NCBI GenBank assembly: GCA_025667525.1 | Contig: CM046880.1 | Span: forward strand, 595,609,895-595,673,894 | DNA from: Glebionis coronaria | Taxonomy: Eukaryota; Streptophyta; Magnoliopsida; Asterales; Asteraceae | Reading direction: 5' to 3' | DNA: 64,000 nt | Part shown: positions 49,401-60,078 of the stretch, piece by piece | Layout of the letters: the number at the start of each line of letters is the position of its first letter | Numbering within the stretch: position 1 is the first letter of the stretch | The notes under the pieces: model-generated | Seen by the model: the letters and a program-made list of their open reading frames with translations, nothing else | What the model was told of the DNA's origin: nothing | Databases searched by the model: none | Made by a program: the position numbers and the translations under genes

Positions 49401-49951
49401 GGAGAGATTCCAGTTACAATTTAGTTCAGGTATGTAACTAGACTTAACTCACACTTCCAAACTATTTATAACCACCTTGGTTCAATTCCAACTTGGAAAC
49501 ACATTTTCACATGGCAACTGACCTCATCAGCCATTCCCTTACCCAAAGTAGATAGAAATATTCAATCCCACAATAATAAGATCCACATGTTGCTTAAGAC
49601 AAAAGTGTCTACTCAAAAACTTTTCTGCAAGATACTCTAAGTTTCAATTTCCACCACTTACCCATTGCCTATAGAATCTTATGAAACTGTTAAAATTGGT
49701 TAAAAAAAATACACTTCTTAATATGTGTTTTTTTTCCTTTTTTGGAGCAACAAGCATGCATGCATATATTATTGAGTTGCCTCTTATAGAAACTTTGTTG
49801 TCCAGGTACTCCAACAAAAGAAACTCCAACAACAGCTCCACAGACAGTTACTCCAGGTTTTAAAGATAAAGGTGTTGTACTCCAGCAGAAGCCCGTCAAA
49901 AGATCTTTGCTACCTGACCTAGAATCAGACAGCAAAAAAAAGAAATCTTAG
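46475..49951 (+). pseudogene. RPA70-like single-strand DNA-binding protein of the Helitron, disrupted
   Basis: Many exons with OB-fold sequences like the large subunit of replication protein A, normally carried by plant Helitrons. The blocks are 46475-46660 (RNYVLEAKIYRKW), about 46754-47044, 47133-47232, from about 47307, about 47500-47590, about 47680-47810, and 47870-48027 (with DFDGTYVCVDHGD). They continue with 48109-48548 (FRATVRDATATATFSFF, then a Ser/Thr/Pro-rich tail), and a last exon from about 49806 to TAG 49949-49951 with a basic tail (SDSKKKKS). In-frame stops occur near 46867, 47382 and 47926. The role would be to protect single-stranded DNA during rolling-circle transposition. 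Confidence 0.75.
48928..49296 (-). CDS. Antisense ORF of unknown function in an RPA intron
   Basis: An uninterrupted 122-codon frame starting MAYLPRIWALEAESGASDL. I chose the ATG at 49296 because the upstream extension is low-complexity. The product is charged and helical in look, with Glu/Lys/Gln-rich stretches (VFKNVVERQHFIQEIRQC, FIEKLKTEAATIQSSIEQ) suggesting a coiled coil. No recognised domain. It lies on the opposite strand inside the last large intron of the Helitron RPA gene. It is intact while both flanking genes are broken. It may be a captured host gene fragment or a Helitron accessory gene. Confidence 0.5.
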   Translation of the reverse strand: MAYLPRIWALEAESGASDLGGLFMWYLAKDVLAEKAWKRKVDGARREVFKNVVERQHFIQEIRQCQTFPADPFIGRMISLLDKKQLEDNAFIEKLKTEAATIQSSIEQKEAFSAKILSNGPW

Positions 49952-50252
49952 GACCTGCGCCTGTTGACCAAAAAAAACATGAATTTCTTTTGTATGTGCT
50001 AATATTGGGTGGCCAACACTTTTTGAAACATTTCATACGTTTAGTCTTTTGTAAACTAATGCTGTCTAACGCATTATGTAACTGTGCCGCGAGAACAGGG
50101 TCTACACTATATATGCCTGTTCTATATGCACAGTAGGCACCCGGTTGTAAAACTTTTGTGACTATCTGCGTTCCAAACGCCTGTTGTGTTCATTATGTAT
50201 CGCCTCTTTACTTTTACCCATTCTTATTATATCAAGAACTTCTATGTTCTAA

Positions 50253-50283
50253 CCCGCGGCAACGCGCGGGCATCAGTCCTAGT
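50253..50283 (+). mobile_element. Helitron 3' terminus (second): hairpin plus CTAGT
   Basis: An inverted repeat with stem CCCGCG / CGCGGG at 50253-50258 and 50265-50270, a 12-nt spacer region, then CTAGT at 50279-50283. This is a textbook Helitron right end and closes the large element. Confidence 0.85.
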
Positions 50284-50975
50284 AACAATAATAAATTAAC
50301 ATAATACAAAGAACGAAATTAAATAACAAATAATAAATGAAAGCAGTAAATATCTAGAGACGAGGCACGTGTTTAACACGCTTCTCTTAAAACAGATTCG
50401 CCGTTTATTTCCTAAAGTACAACGTCCAAAGGTGTTGTACAGTCGGACTAGATAAACTTGTTTGAAATATCACGGAAGCCTTCTGCGTTTCTGATCGAAA
50501 AATGCTGAAAAAACTGTCTGGTAATGGAGCTAGAAAAAGGATATGTTTTTCTCTGGTGATTAAAACCGAATGAGACAGGTTCATTATATAGTGAACATTT
50601 GTCTAGGTCACCAAGACAATATATTCTACCAAATATAATCCGATTTACAAATCTGTTATTTCTATAACACGATTTTCATATCAAATAAAACACAAACTTA
50701 TTCTGTTAAGACTTATTCAATAAGTATAAATCTATTCTTAAAGTAGATGTATAGAATTTTTTGGAAAAAAATCCGAATTCGCAGCTAAAAAAGATACCGA
50801 AATCTGCCCGCATCCAGTCGAGTTTCGGAGCTGTATTCGTATCCACAAGTCGCACGCTCATGCACAAGTTCAGTTACTTCGAACCCGTTTTTGTCTTAAA
50901 AATCTCACTTTCTGTTGGGCCAATTCAATGCCTGATCTGTCCCTTGCACAGGATTTGGACGTAAAGTATCCTAAG
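50284..50975. other. Spacer right of the Helitron
   Basis: No gene seen. The open frame at 50761-50964 shows no family resemblance. Confidence 0.35.
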
Positions 50976-51775
50976 TAGTGTTAGTCACTAAACTTCGTAT
51001 GTTATAAGTTCAGTGTGTCATTCTTTAGAGTTCTTTAGAGTCTACGAGATAGACTCGTCATTAGCTGAGGCGGATCTCAGTAAGTGTGCAAAAAATCAAG
51101 GATGATGGAGTTAGTAAGTGATGACATAATAGCTTGCTAACTCCTCAAGACTATTACTTATTATAAGACCTGAAGATGTTAGAAGACCTAAAGAAGTGTC
51201 TGAAGTGTCTTTCTTAAGTATTAGTGGAAGACTACAAATTACAAGGTGGTTACTTGTATTTTAGTAAAAGCTTCTCAAGGAAGCTTCACACCCATTATAT
51301 ATATGTGGTCCTTGTAATAGAATAGGGTAATGATTCCCACCACAGAAAACTCACATGTAACACTTTAGTGGATAGGGGTTTCATCCTCCCATTGTTGCAT
51401 ATGCTTAGCTAGCTATGAACATGGGAGTTTAGTTTGTCATTCATCGCCCGGTTGTTATTCCGCAAACAACCGGGAAAGTCTTGTATATTTGTTGATTCAT
51501 TATTAATAAGATATACATACGATGAAAAGTACAAACTTTGTTATTAGTTAGTCAATTGGTTTAATTGTGCAAATGTTCTTCATAGATCTTCATAGATTCG
51601 ATGTTTGCACAAGTTTCGTGGACCATCAATTGGTATCAGAGTGGGTTGGATTTTCTCTATCCAGATCCGTTCGAATGGCTGCTAATAACGTGTTTTTTAG
51701 CATAGTCGATTTCATCAGTGTGTTCAAAAAGCTGTACAACAGTAGCAGTTTGTTGAGGAGGAGATGAACACTGAT
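50976..51775 (+). mobile_element. Copia-type LTR fragment with primer site and gag start
   Basis: The putative LTR begins TGTTAGTCAC (about 50978) and ends near ACCATCA (51628). It is followed by TGGTATCAGAGTGGG at 51631, the tRNA-Met primer site of Copia elements. An ATG at 51675 opens MAANNVFFSIVDF, like a Copia gag start, and stops after about 30 codons. No reverse transcriptase follows, so the element is truncated. Confidence 0.5.
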
Positions 51776-52389
51776 CTTGACTTTTGCTAAAATAATACCC
51801 ACCAAACCTTATCCATCCAAAACCCACCACCGTCACTTTCTTTTCCTAATCAACATTTTCTTTCTTTATCAAATCTTATTCTCCTTTTCTTTCAATCACC
51901 AATTATAACAACCCATCACTCATATATCTGATCTACACCATCACCCTCGTCATCATCACAAACCCACATATAATTCACCCTAAAATGCAAAATACTGTTC
52001 GAAACCCTCAATCATTGACAAACCCAGAAGACAATTTAAAGAAAGATAGATTCGTTTTTCTTGTGGCCACGAAAAACGGATAGTGTTAATTGAAGAATCG
52101 ATTGGTTTTTGGTTTATTCGATGTGAAAGTCTTCAAGTATTTTGTTGTTGCTGTTGGGGTTTTCGGTGAATAAGAATTTGTTAAGGTGAGATTGGTAAAA
52201 GTGATACTCATATCTTTGTCATAATGGGATTAGACTGTTCGAATGTGAACGGGAGATTGGAGTCGGATTCATGAATAATGCTAAAATGGTAGTTGTGGCG
52301 GCTGTTGGTTGATAGTGTTTTAATTAGACTATGAAGAAGCTGATAAAATTATCAGCAATGGTTTTGGAAGAAAAGTCAAACGTTGGGAA
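51776..52389. other. Unassigned, pyrimidine-rich sequence
   Basis: TC/CA-rich leader-like sequence without a supported frame. It could be a 5' UTR captured by the Copia element. Confidence 0.25.
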
Positions 52390-53060
52390 AATGACATGGG
52401 TCATTCATATGAAGCCTCAAACGGCTGACCAGGCTCTCATCAGCGACCCCTGATCTTTGAAGTATCAATATAACAGTCTGATTGGCCTATCTCTTGAAGC
52501 TAGTCGCTGACCCCTCTCGCTGGCCATTATGAACCTTCAGTTGCTGACCCCATCAATGAACTCCCTTCAGCTGCTGAACCCCCCATCAGTGAACTCCCAT
52601 CAGTAAGCTGAGCGAACCCCCAGCCAAATGAACTCCTAGTCGCTGGACTGTCCTTCAAGCTTAGTCGCTGAACCTCTGGTAACCAGGTCGTTGAATGTGC
52701 GGACCCCCAGACCAGCGACCCTCTCATCAACAACCACCCTTCCAACCCAATTCATCTGAACCTGTGTACCTGCCACAGAAGTCTGACACCCCAGGTCAGA
52801 GACCCCTGGCATCTGAACTCCCAGCTGTTGAAAACTCCAGCAGGTCAGATCCTTCAACTATCCCAATTGAACCGCAAATGAACTCATTTTTGCTGACATA
52901 TCAACAGAGGTCCCTGTACATGTGGTGCGTGTACATATGAACCTCTGAACTCCCAGCTGTTGAAACCTCCAGTAGGTTAACCTGTTCGCTGATATAAACC
53001 CCTGAACCTGAACAACAGCTGACATCTCAACAACAGCTGAGTACCTAGCCGCTGAACCTC
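52390..53060 (+). repeat. Degenerate CTGAACCC/CTGACCCC-rich repeat region
   Basis: Many variants of GCTGACCCC, GCTGAACCCC and GAACTCCCAGCTG in one orientation, with stops in all frames. It ends before a Copia-like tail: GGGGGAGAT near 53104, GGGGGAGTTTT near 53530 and TTTTGAGGGGGAGAG near 53625, the last resembling a polypurine tract. Probably the 3' region of a decayed Copia element. Confidence 0.45.
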
Positions 53061-53639
53061 CAGCTGCTACATTTTGGTAAAATCACAGAGGTTATAAACA
53101 CAGGGGGAGATTTTTTTGGGGATGCACCACAGGCTGATTATCAGTCGGATGCAACAACTATACTTCAACAGGTGAAGTTTCAAGAGGTGATTGAGTAGTT
53201 GTGATGAGGCAAACAGTTGTTCGAATCGAACTGCTGTGGCCACAGCCGCTGAACCCATGGCCACAGCCACCAGCTTACTACCCGAAACTTCATTCATTCA
53301 GGACTTTTGGTCATTCAGGTGGTCATTCAGGTACATATTTTTACCTCAAACCACATCCACTCTATGGCTACTCTGATTGCTGTGACCACATCCACTCTAT
53401 GGCTACTCCCAGCCGCAGAGTTTTTGAGAAACCAGGTTGTTCAAAGTACACAGGGAATTGGGAAACAGTAATACATTATACAGGGGTTCATGGTTGATAA
53501 CATCAGGCGTTTGATAGGATGAAATTCAGGGGGAGTTTTACTTCAGGCGAGATGAACACCATCACCACTATGATTGTGTAATAGTGTGTAGCCGATCAAA
53601 AGTTGCTTGGTTCCCTAGCAACTTTTGAGGGGGAGAGAA

Positions 53640-56600
53640 ACGAGGACGGAGGTAAACTTGTGTTTATGTGAAGAAACATCAAGTTTACTAACGATACGTA
53701 CACACTATCATACACACAACACACAACCTTCAGGGACTTACATGTTTACATATATGGCTGATTGAGCCAAGTCACTGAAGATGGGTTGCTGAGTGATGGT
53801 TGGTGTATTTACGTCTTTTAGGAAAAAGAGCGTAATTAGGGCAAGTATTAAGTGTCGGTTTAGGAAAACCAAGCACAAATGACCCAAAATGGGGATCGTT
53901 CTCAAGGAGGCTTGGTATGTGTGTAATGAAATGATTAGTGATGTGATTATATTGTTATGAGAAAGAAAATAGAAAGGGGATAAGAAGAGAATGACGGTTA
54001 CGATGACGAATTACACTAAGACGAAAAGGGTCGTTCACGTAGAACCGTAAAAGCACCAAAATTAAAATTTTACTCTAAAAATTCCTAAAAATTCACCAAA
54101 AAAAAAACTAAGAGTTTATCAATGATCAAAACTTTTTCAACCCTTTTAATTAATTAAATATTAATTTTTAAATGCTAATTAAAGCCCTAAAAATCAAATT
54201 AATTATCAAAAAGCCCAAATAAAGATTTTTCAATTGGTAAACCTCTAAAATGACCTAAAAAGATTAAGAACTATTTTTATAAATTTTTAAACTAAGTAAA
54301 ACTATTTAAAATGATTTAAAAACTATTAAAACTTAAAATAATTATAAAAATTAATCTAAAGATGATAAAATTAATCTAAAGATGATAAAATTAATCTAAG
54401 AGTTGCAAAAATCCTATTTTAATGTATTTAGGCTAAGAAAAATATAAAAAGTGCAAAAATGTGAAATTTGAAAAATAATATTAAAATAATATTAAAAATA
54501 ATATTAAAAATCCAATAATTATAAAAAATTCTAAAAACTTGCAAACTAGTTTATTTTAACCTAAATAATCAGAAAATGAAAGTGAAATTACCAAATTACC
54601 CCTAATGGGCCCCCAAATGGGCCCCCAAATGGGCTAAAATCAAAAATAGTCAAGCTTAATGGGCTTTTTAGCCCAAAAAGTCAAAATAAGCCCAAATGAC
54701 TTGGAAAAGCCCTATCTAACTATAATTCAATTCTAAACACAAAACTCTGAAGGCCCAAAAGCTGAAAGTGAGCTTATCACAGCTTAATGAACAAACAACT
54801 TATTCTCATTAGGCCAATAAGCCCATTAAGCAATAAGCCAATGCCATAAGCTCTAATTTGACACACAACCTTCTTTTGGGATACTAAAAAGATCTGTAAA
54901 AAGAAATTTTGAAAAAGCTCACTCAATAAGCCAAAAATAAGCAAAGAACAATTCCACAAAACGACAAAATAGTCGGGATAGAGTTCTAGGCTGTTTCAGA
55001 AGCTCTAGTTTGTTGCAAAAGCTCACAAATAGCTTAACTAAGAATAATCAATCAAGAAAATCACAAAAAGCCAAGTAGAATAAGCTGTAAGAACCAATAA
55101 GCTGGCTGAAAAAGCCAAATAAGCTAGTTTTCTAGCAAAAGCTTAACCAAAAGACTTGTAACCTTCCAGACTTGTTATTAAGCTGAGAAAAATGAGTTCT
55201 ATTACAAAAACAAAGTTGTTGCATGTACTAATGAGCAAAACAGATTCAATAAGCTATATGACCAAGTTTGACCAAAAGTCAAACGCTGACAAGAGTAAAT
55301 CAAACGCTGACAAGCACAATTTTGGACGTTGACAGACTTAATGAAGTGTTAAAACTTTGTTTTCACCCTGCTGGTCAAGGCTTGAGTACAAACCTTGTGA
55401 ATCAAGGTCTACCAGTTGGGTAGACTTGATGAGTTTTGGCACAAATAAGCCAATAAGCCAGTAAGCTCATAAGCTATCAACAAAGCAATCCAAATACCCA
55501 AATATCTTCACAAGCAGCACATAAACAGGATTCAAGCAACAAAACAACAATCCTTACACTAGAAATACAAATGCAAACACCAAATGAGGTGGTCACTTTG
55601 CTGATGCAAATGACCACTTCAGCCCACTTTGATAAGCTATAGCACACTCAATAAGCTACCAAATGCATACACAAGCTCAAAACAACTTATAGTAACACAG
55701 CTTAACACATTTCATGCATCAAATCTAACAAATGAACAAGATCTAAGCATAAGCAGTTACTGATGAACAATGAAGAACACAAGAACTAAGTTTGTTGATG
55801 TACTTGACACAAAATCCAATTTCAAGGCCTCAAATCTACCACATATGTTGCATTAACAATGATTAAACACTTGTTAGCCCTAGGTTAACATAAAAACTAG
55901 GTGTGCACAATATTTCAAAGCAAAACAACAAATATTCAAGATTGTATAGCAACTTGTTTGATTTGGTGTTTCAAGGCACAAAAATTGCATATGTCAGATC
56001 ACAATAGCCTTAATATCAGATACACACTCAAACAATACCACAATTCCAACTCAAAATCACATAAACTAGAACCAACAGTCAATCCCAAACACCTTTTTAA
56101 CTTTTTAAACTCAATTTTAAACAAGTAAAAGTCTTCTCAAGATTGATTTAAGCCCAGTTTAACATCATAACATACCACAAGTGAATCAAGAAGCAATTTG
56201 CAGGCATAAAAACACACTTATACTAGCAAAATCACCAAATCACATAAATACCAAAAAATAATCAGAAAGATGAGTTTTGAGAATTCAAACCTCCAAGATG
56301 TACATCCACACCTTGGAATCAATGAGCTGAGGTGCTAGCAAGAACAAGCACCAGCTTCCCCCTGCTAAGAACAACAAACAGGCCTAGCCAAAGGCTTGAG
56401 CCTAGGTTAGCACAAAATAAGATGAAATAGGTGACAAAAGGTCAAGTCTTCACAAGACTTAGGTCTCCACAAGGCTTGAATCTTCCCTTTAGGCCTCACC
56501 GCCCCTTAATCAACCAAGATTAGGAGGTTATGATCACCCTTAAACACAAATAAACAGGCTGTTGAACCACAAGTACTTAGCAAACCACTTGACTAAATTT

Positions 56601-58155
56601 TGAATCAAAAACATATAACCAAACTCTAATATTGTTCAAGCTAGTTGATTTGTGACTTATGTCACTCAAAGAAACACCTCAATGAACAATCCTCACCCAA
56701 GCACATGCCAAATTCTTGAACTCATTCAAGAACAAAGGGACTCAAAGGCTTATAGGCTATCTTGGACTTGTTCAAGGTTTTGTTTAAGTACAAAAACGTG
56801 ACAATACTACTACTTAACATAATAAATATCAATGGTACTCAGTTTCAATCACAACACAATACCAAATTCTATTAAATTCAGAAAAATGGCTTTACAAGGC
56901 TTGACAAAGGAAAACTGAGAACAAGAGTAAAGGAAAGACCCTAAACCCTTTATATAGAGGGTGCACATGCTACTAGAAGCTGAGAAAACATAAACCCTAG
57001 TGTAGTGATGTCCCAAAAATGCCCTTGGTTTTTTGAATATATGTTGACTGAATTTGGACTTCTTGGCGTTTTGTTGAGATGCCAGAGGGATAAAAGTGAT
57101 GTTGGACGTCCAATACATGCTTAGAAAATAAGCAAGCCTTTGGGGCGTTGATTTGTTGCATGGTTTTGTTTGGAGGTGAAAAAGTGGGGCATGGGAAGGG
57201 TGGTGATACATGTGAGCTAACGGTGATGTGCGTTTAGGAGTTGGGTTATGTTAAGGGTGGCCTTAATCATAAATCTGGAGTGATTTTTAAGGTTTAATTC
57301 ACAACGGTTAAGGAAAACCCAAATTGGATTAAGAACACGAAGAACATGGGGTTTGATCTTGTTTGGGATTTAAATAAGTGTTTAGGCTCGAGTTTAAACT
57401 TAATTAATTATTAAGTTTAAACCGGTGGTGAGTGGATTGGTGAGGTGGAAAAATGGTGGATGGGGACTGGTGGAAAATGTGAGTGGGGTGAGGTGGCAGG
57501 CTATGAGTGGTCTAGGTAAGATTGGCTGTCTGCCCACTTTGGTCCTCCATCTTTCTTTTTCCATTCAATTCATTTTAAAACTCTATCAATGCCCAATCCC
57601 TTTGTAACAACTTTTACTTTTTCACACTTTTGCCCCAAAAAGTTTTGCAAAGTATTTTTAGGGGTAATTCTTGCCATTTCTTGATTTTTGAAGGGTTGTT
57701 TTGGCATTTTCTTCATGGATAATGGTATTGACTTGTTTTGTTGACTTCTTGGAAGACTGAATTTGACAAGTCATAATTGTTGAGGGACCATTTTTGCCAA
57801 TTCTTCAAAGTTAAGGGTCCTTTTTGCAACTTTGATAAACTTTAAGGACCAATCTTGTAATTATGAATAAACAAGGGTTTAAAGTGTCAATTCTTCAATA
57901 TTGGAGGACCCTTCTTGTTCAATCTTCATATCTTCAAGGTTTATTCTTGGAAAGTCATCACTTGGGCTTGGTTCATTGTGCGGCTTTGTTTCCCGTGTTC
58001 GTTTTTGCATGTTTCTTGTGATCTTTTGTCATTTTCTCAATATCCGTACCTAAAATACACAAGCAACAAACACAAGCATATATTTGGCATTTTTAATGAT
58101 ATTTAATGCATTTTAAGCCCAATTTGGACGATGAGACTATGTATAAAAGCAGTCT
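53640..58155 (-). other. Non-coding repeat-derived region, probably Gypsy LTR or LARD sequence
   Basis: No coding frame of note. On the minus strand, TGATGAGACTGC (at 58157-58146) follows a purine tract and could be the start of a 3' LTR. Words like AATAAGCC and AAGCTCA recur at 54.6-55.7 kb. Two further ACGCTGACAAG words lie at 55283-55313. The segment 53820-54060 contains GAGAACGATCCCC (minus strand), a phrase met in Gypsy leaders. Confidence 0.35.
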
Positions 58156-60078
58156 CATCACTCCCCCATACTAAACCATTGTCGTGCCCTCACGCAATGC
58201 TAGAATAAAGTATCATAGCATCTCCAAAATTCATTTTTATTCACTTTATTGAACGATAAACTAGCTACACTACTACTATTGCTGCTACTACTTGCGTTTT
58301 AGACATAATGTATGATTTTCATCGCAAAATGGGACGTTTAGGTTCATAGAATAAGAACACGTGAATGCTTCGTTACAAATAATTTCATCATCCTTGATTT
58401 TCACCCCAATTCCATGCCAAGCGTGCAACGAGATCATTGTCATTATAAGTTAGTAATGCTAAGACTACTCATATGCCCTAATCACGTACTTATCCTCCTA
58501 TTTTCCTAAGTTCTATCTCTTATATTTTATTATGTCTTGAATGTTTCACGAGGATACATTGTTTGCCTTATGCGATAATATAGATTTAGATCTAAACATA
58601 GAGTCCTAACGGTGTAACCAAGACCATTAAATTAATAACCCCTCCTAATAGACAACGATGTCAAAAAATTAAGTTAACAAGAAGGATCGATAAACACGGT
58701 TTTATAACGGTTTTGAACATGAGACTTATTACCAAGACTTTTATACGCCCCCTAACGGAAGGGCCTTATTATCTTTGGTTTACCTCCATCTTTTATTCAA
58801 CTTCGCCATGAAGCTTTTATTATGACTTCGGTCTTGCCTTGCCTTTTATTATCCGCCTCATCGGTGGTTTTATTAGCCAAAGACGTATATCCTCACGCTA
58901 AGGTGAATTTTGGATCTTTAAAGCTTCAAAGATTAAGGCTTGATTCACTTTCAATTTTGCATAGATTTTTTGGCCTTGTGGGGCTTCAAATTGTTTGCTT
59001 GATTTAGGTGAGCACTTGAAATCTTATTATTGGGTGAAGCTTTTGATTATTCGGGTGCCAATACTTCAAAACCGTGACGCTGGTGATACCTTAATGTCTT
59101 CTCAATTTAATTACACGGAAGCTACTAGAAAAGACTAGAAACCCAACAATCAAGACTAAACCGCTAAGTCAATATTTATTAAGCAAAAAATATTTACATG
59201 CGAAGGGAGAATAAGCAAACAACAAGAACACATGAGTTTTTGAAAGAATACGAGTACTCTACGTTTAGCATAGTAACTTATAATTAACCTTATCATTTCT
59301 CGTCCTCATTTAAGAGACTTAGCCTAATGTGAAGTTAATGAATCAAAGCTATGTGCTCAACATGCACGGTCGAGTCACAAATTACTCTTATTCTCGCCAT
59401 CGGAAAACCTACATTCGTGTCTTCAAACACTTATAAAACATGAGAAATTTTTTAAAATTTGGCCATTTTTAGCCTTATTTTACAACAAAACGATAAACAA
59501 AAAGATAAACTTTGGAAAGCGTGAAATTTTGGCAAGGCAAGTATCTATTCACCCCCATACTAAAGTTAAACATTGTCCTCAATGTTTCGAGTCTAGGGGT
59601 GCAAACACCCCCATACTAGAGACGTAGTCGAATGCCTAATCTAGCATGGAAGGGGTGTAACCGTTAAATTTAAAGCCGTTTATGAAGTGTGCTAAAAACC
59701 TAAGGTTAGAACATCAAACGATATATCATGGATATTGAGAAATTCTTCAAAGCAAACGATCGAATTCTCCCATAAAACGAACACGATAGGCTTCAATCGT
59801 GAAGATCATGATCATCTAAAGTCCACAATTCACAAACAACCACGGAACAAAGGTTGGAAGGGCACAAATTCCCACACGTTAACTACATTAGAAAGCGATA
59901 ATATGTACATAGGATAAGCATGGGACTCCCCCACGAGGCACCTTGTTTTTGATAACCGAGTCAAAAGCTCGACTCGAATCCCCCATAAATGTGATCATTT
60001 AGGGATAATCATGGTATGGTAAATTTTTGGTGGGACTTACATGATAAACAAGGCCATAAAAAAAACCGGTATTAAGGA
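58156..60078 (-). other. Non-coding 3' part of the Gypsy element
   Basis: It lies between the gag-protease frame and a purine-rich tract at 58158-58173 (minus strand TTTAGTATGGGGGAG). A second similar tract (TAGTATGGGGGTG) lies near 59609-59621. No reverse transcriptase, RNase H or integrase sequence was seen where pol should be. Confidence 0.45.

Larger units (their letters stand above)
36052..50282 (+). mobile_element. Large Helitron (Rep/helicase + RPA), decayed, about 14.2 kb
   Basis: The 3' end is clear: a hairpin CCCGCGGCAACGCGCGGG at 50253-50270, then CTAG at 50279-50282 followed by T. It contains Helitron Rep and PIF1-like helicase sequences, then an RPA70-like gene, the standard plant autonomous order. 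The 5' end is proposed at TCTTTATTAATACAG (36052), because it starts with TC and directly follows another Helitron terminus, but the base before it is G, not the expected A. The 5' part (36.06-37.6 kb) is non-coding with TTAAATTGGTTACTTAAATT-type repeats. A 3.1-kb LTR element lies inside. Confidence 0.7.
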
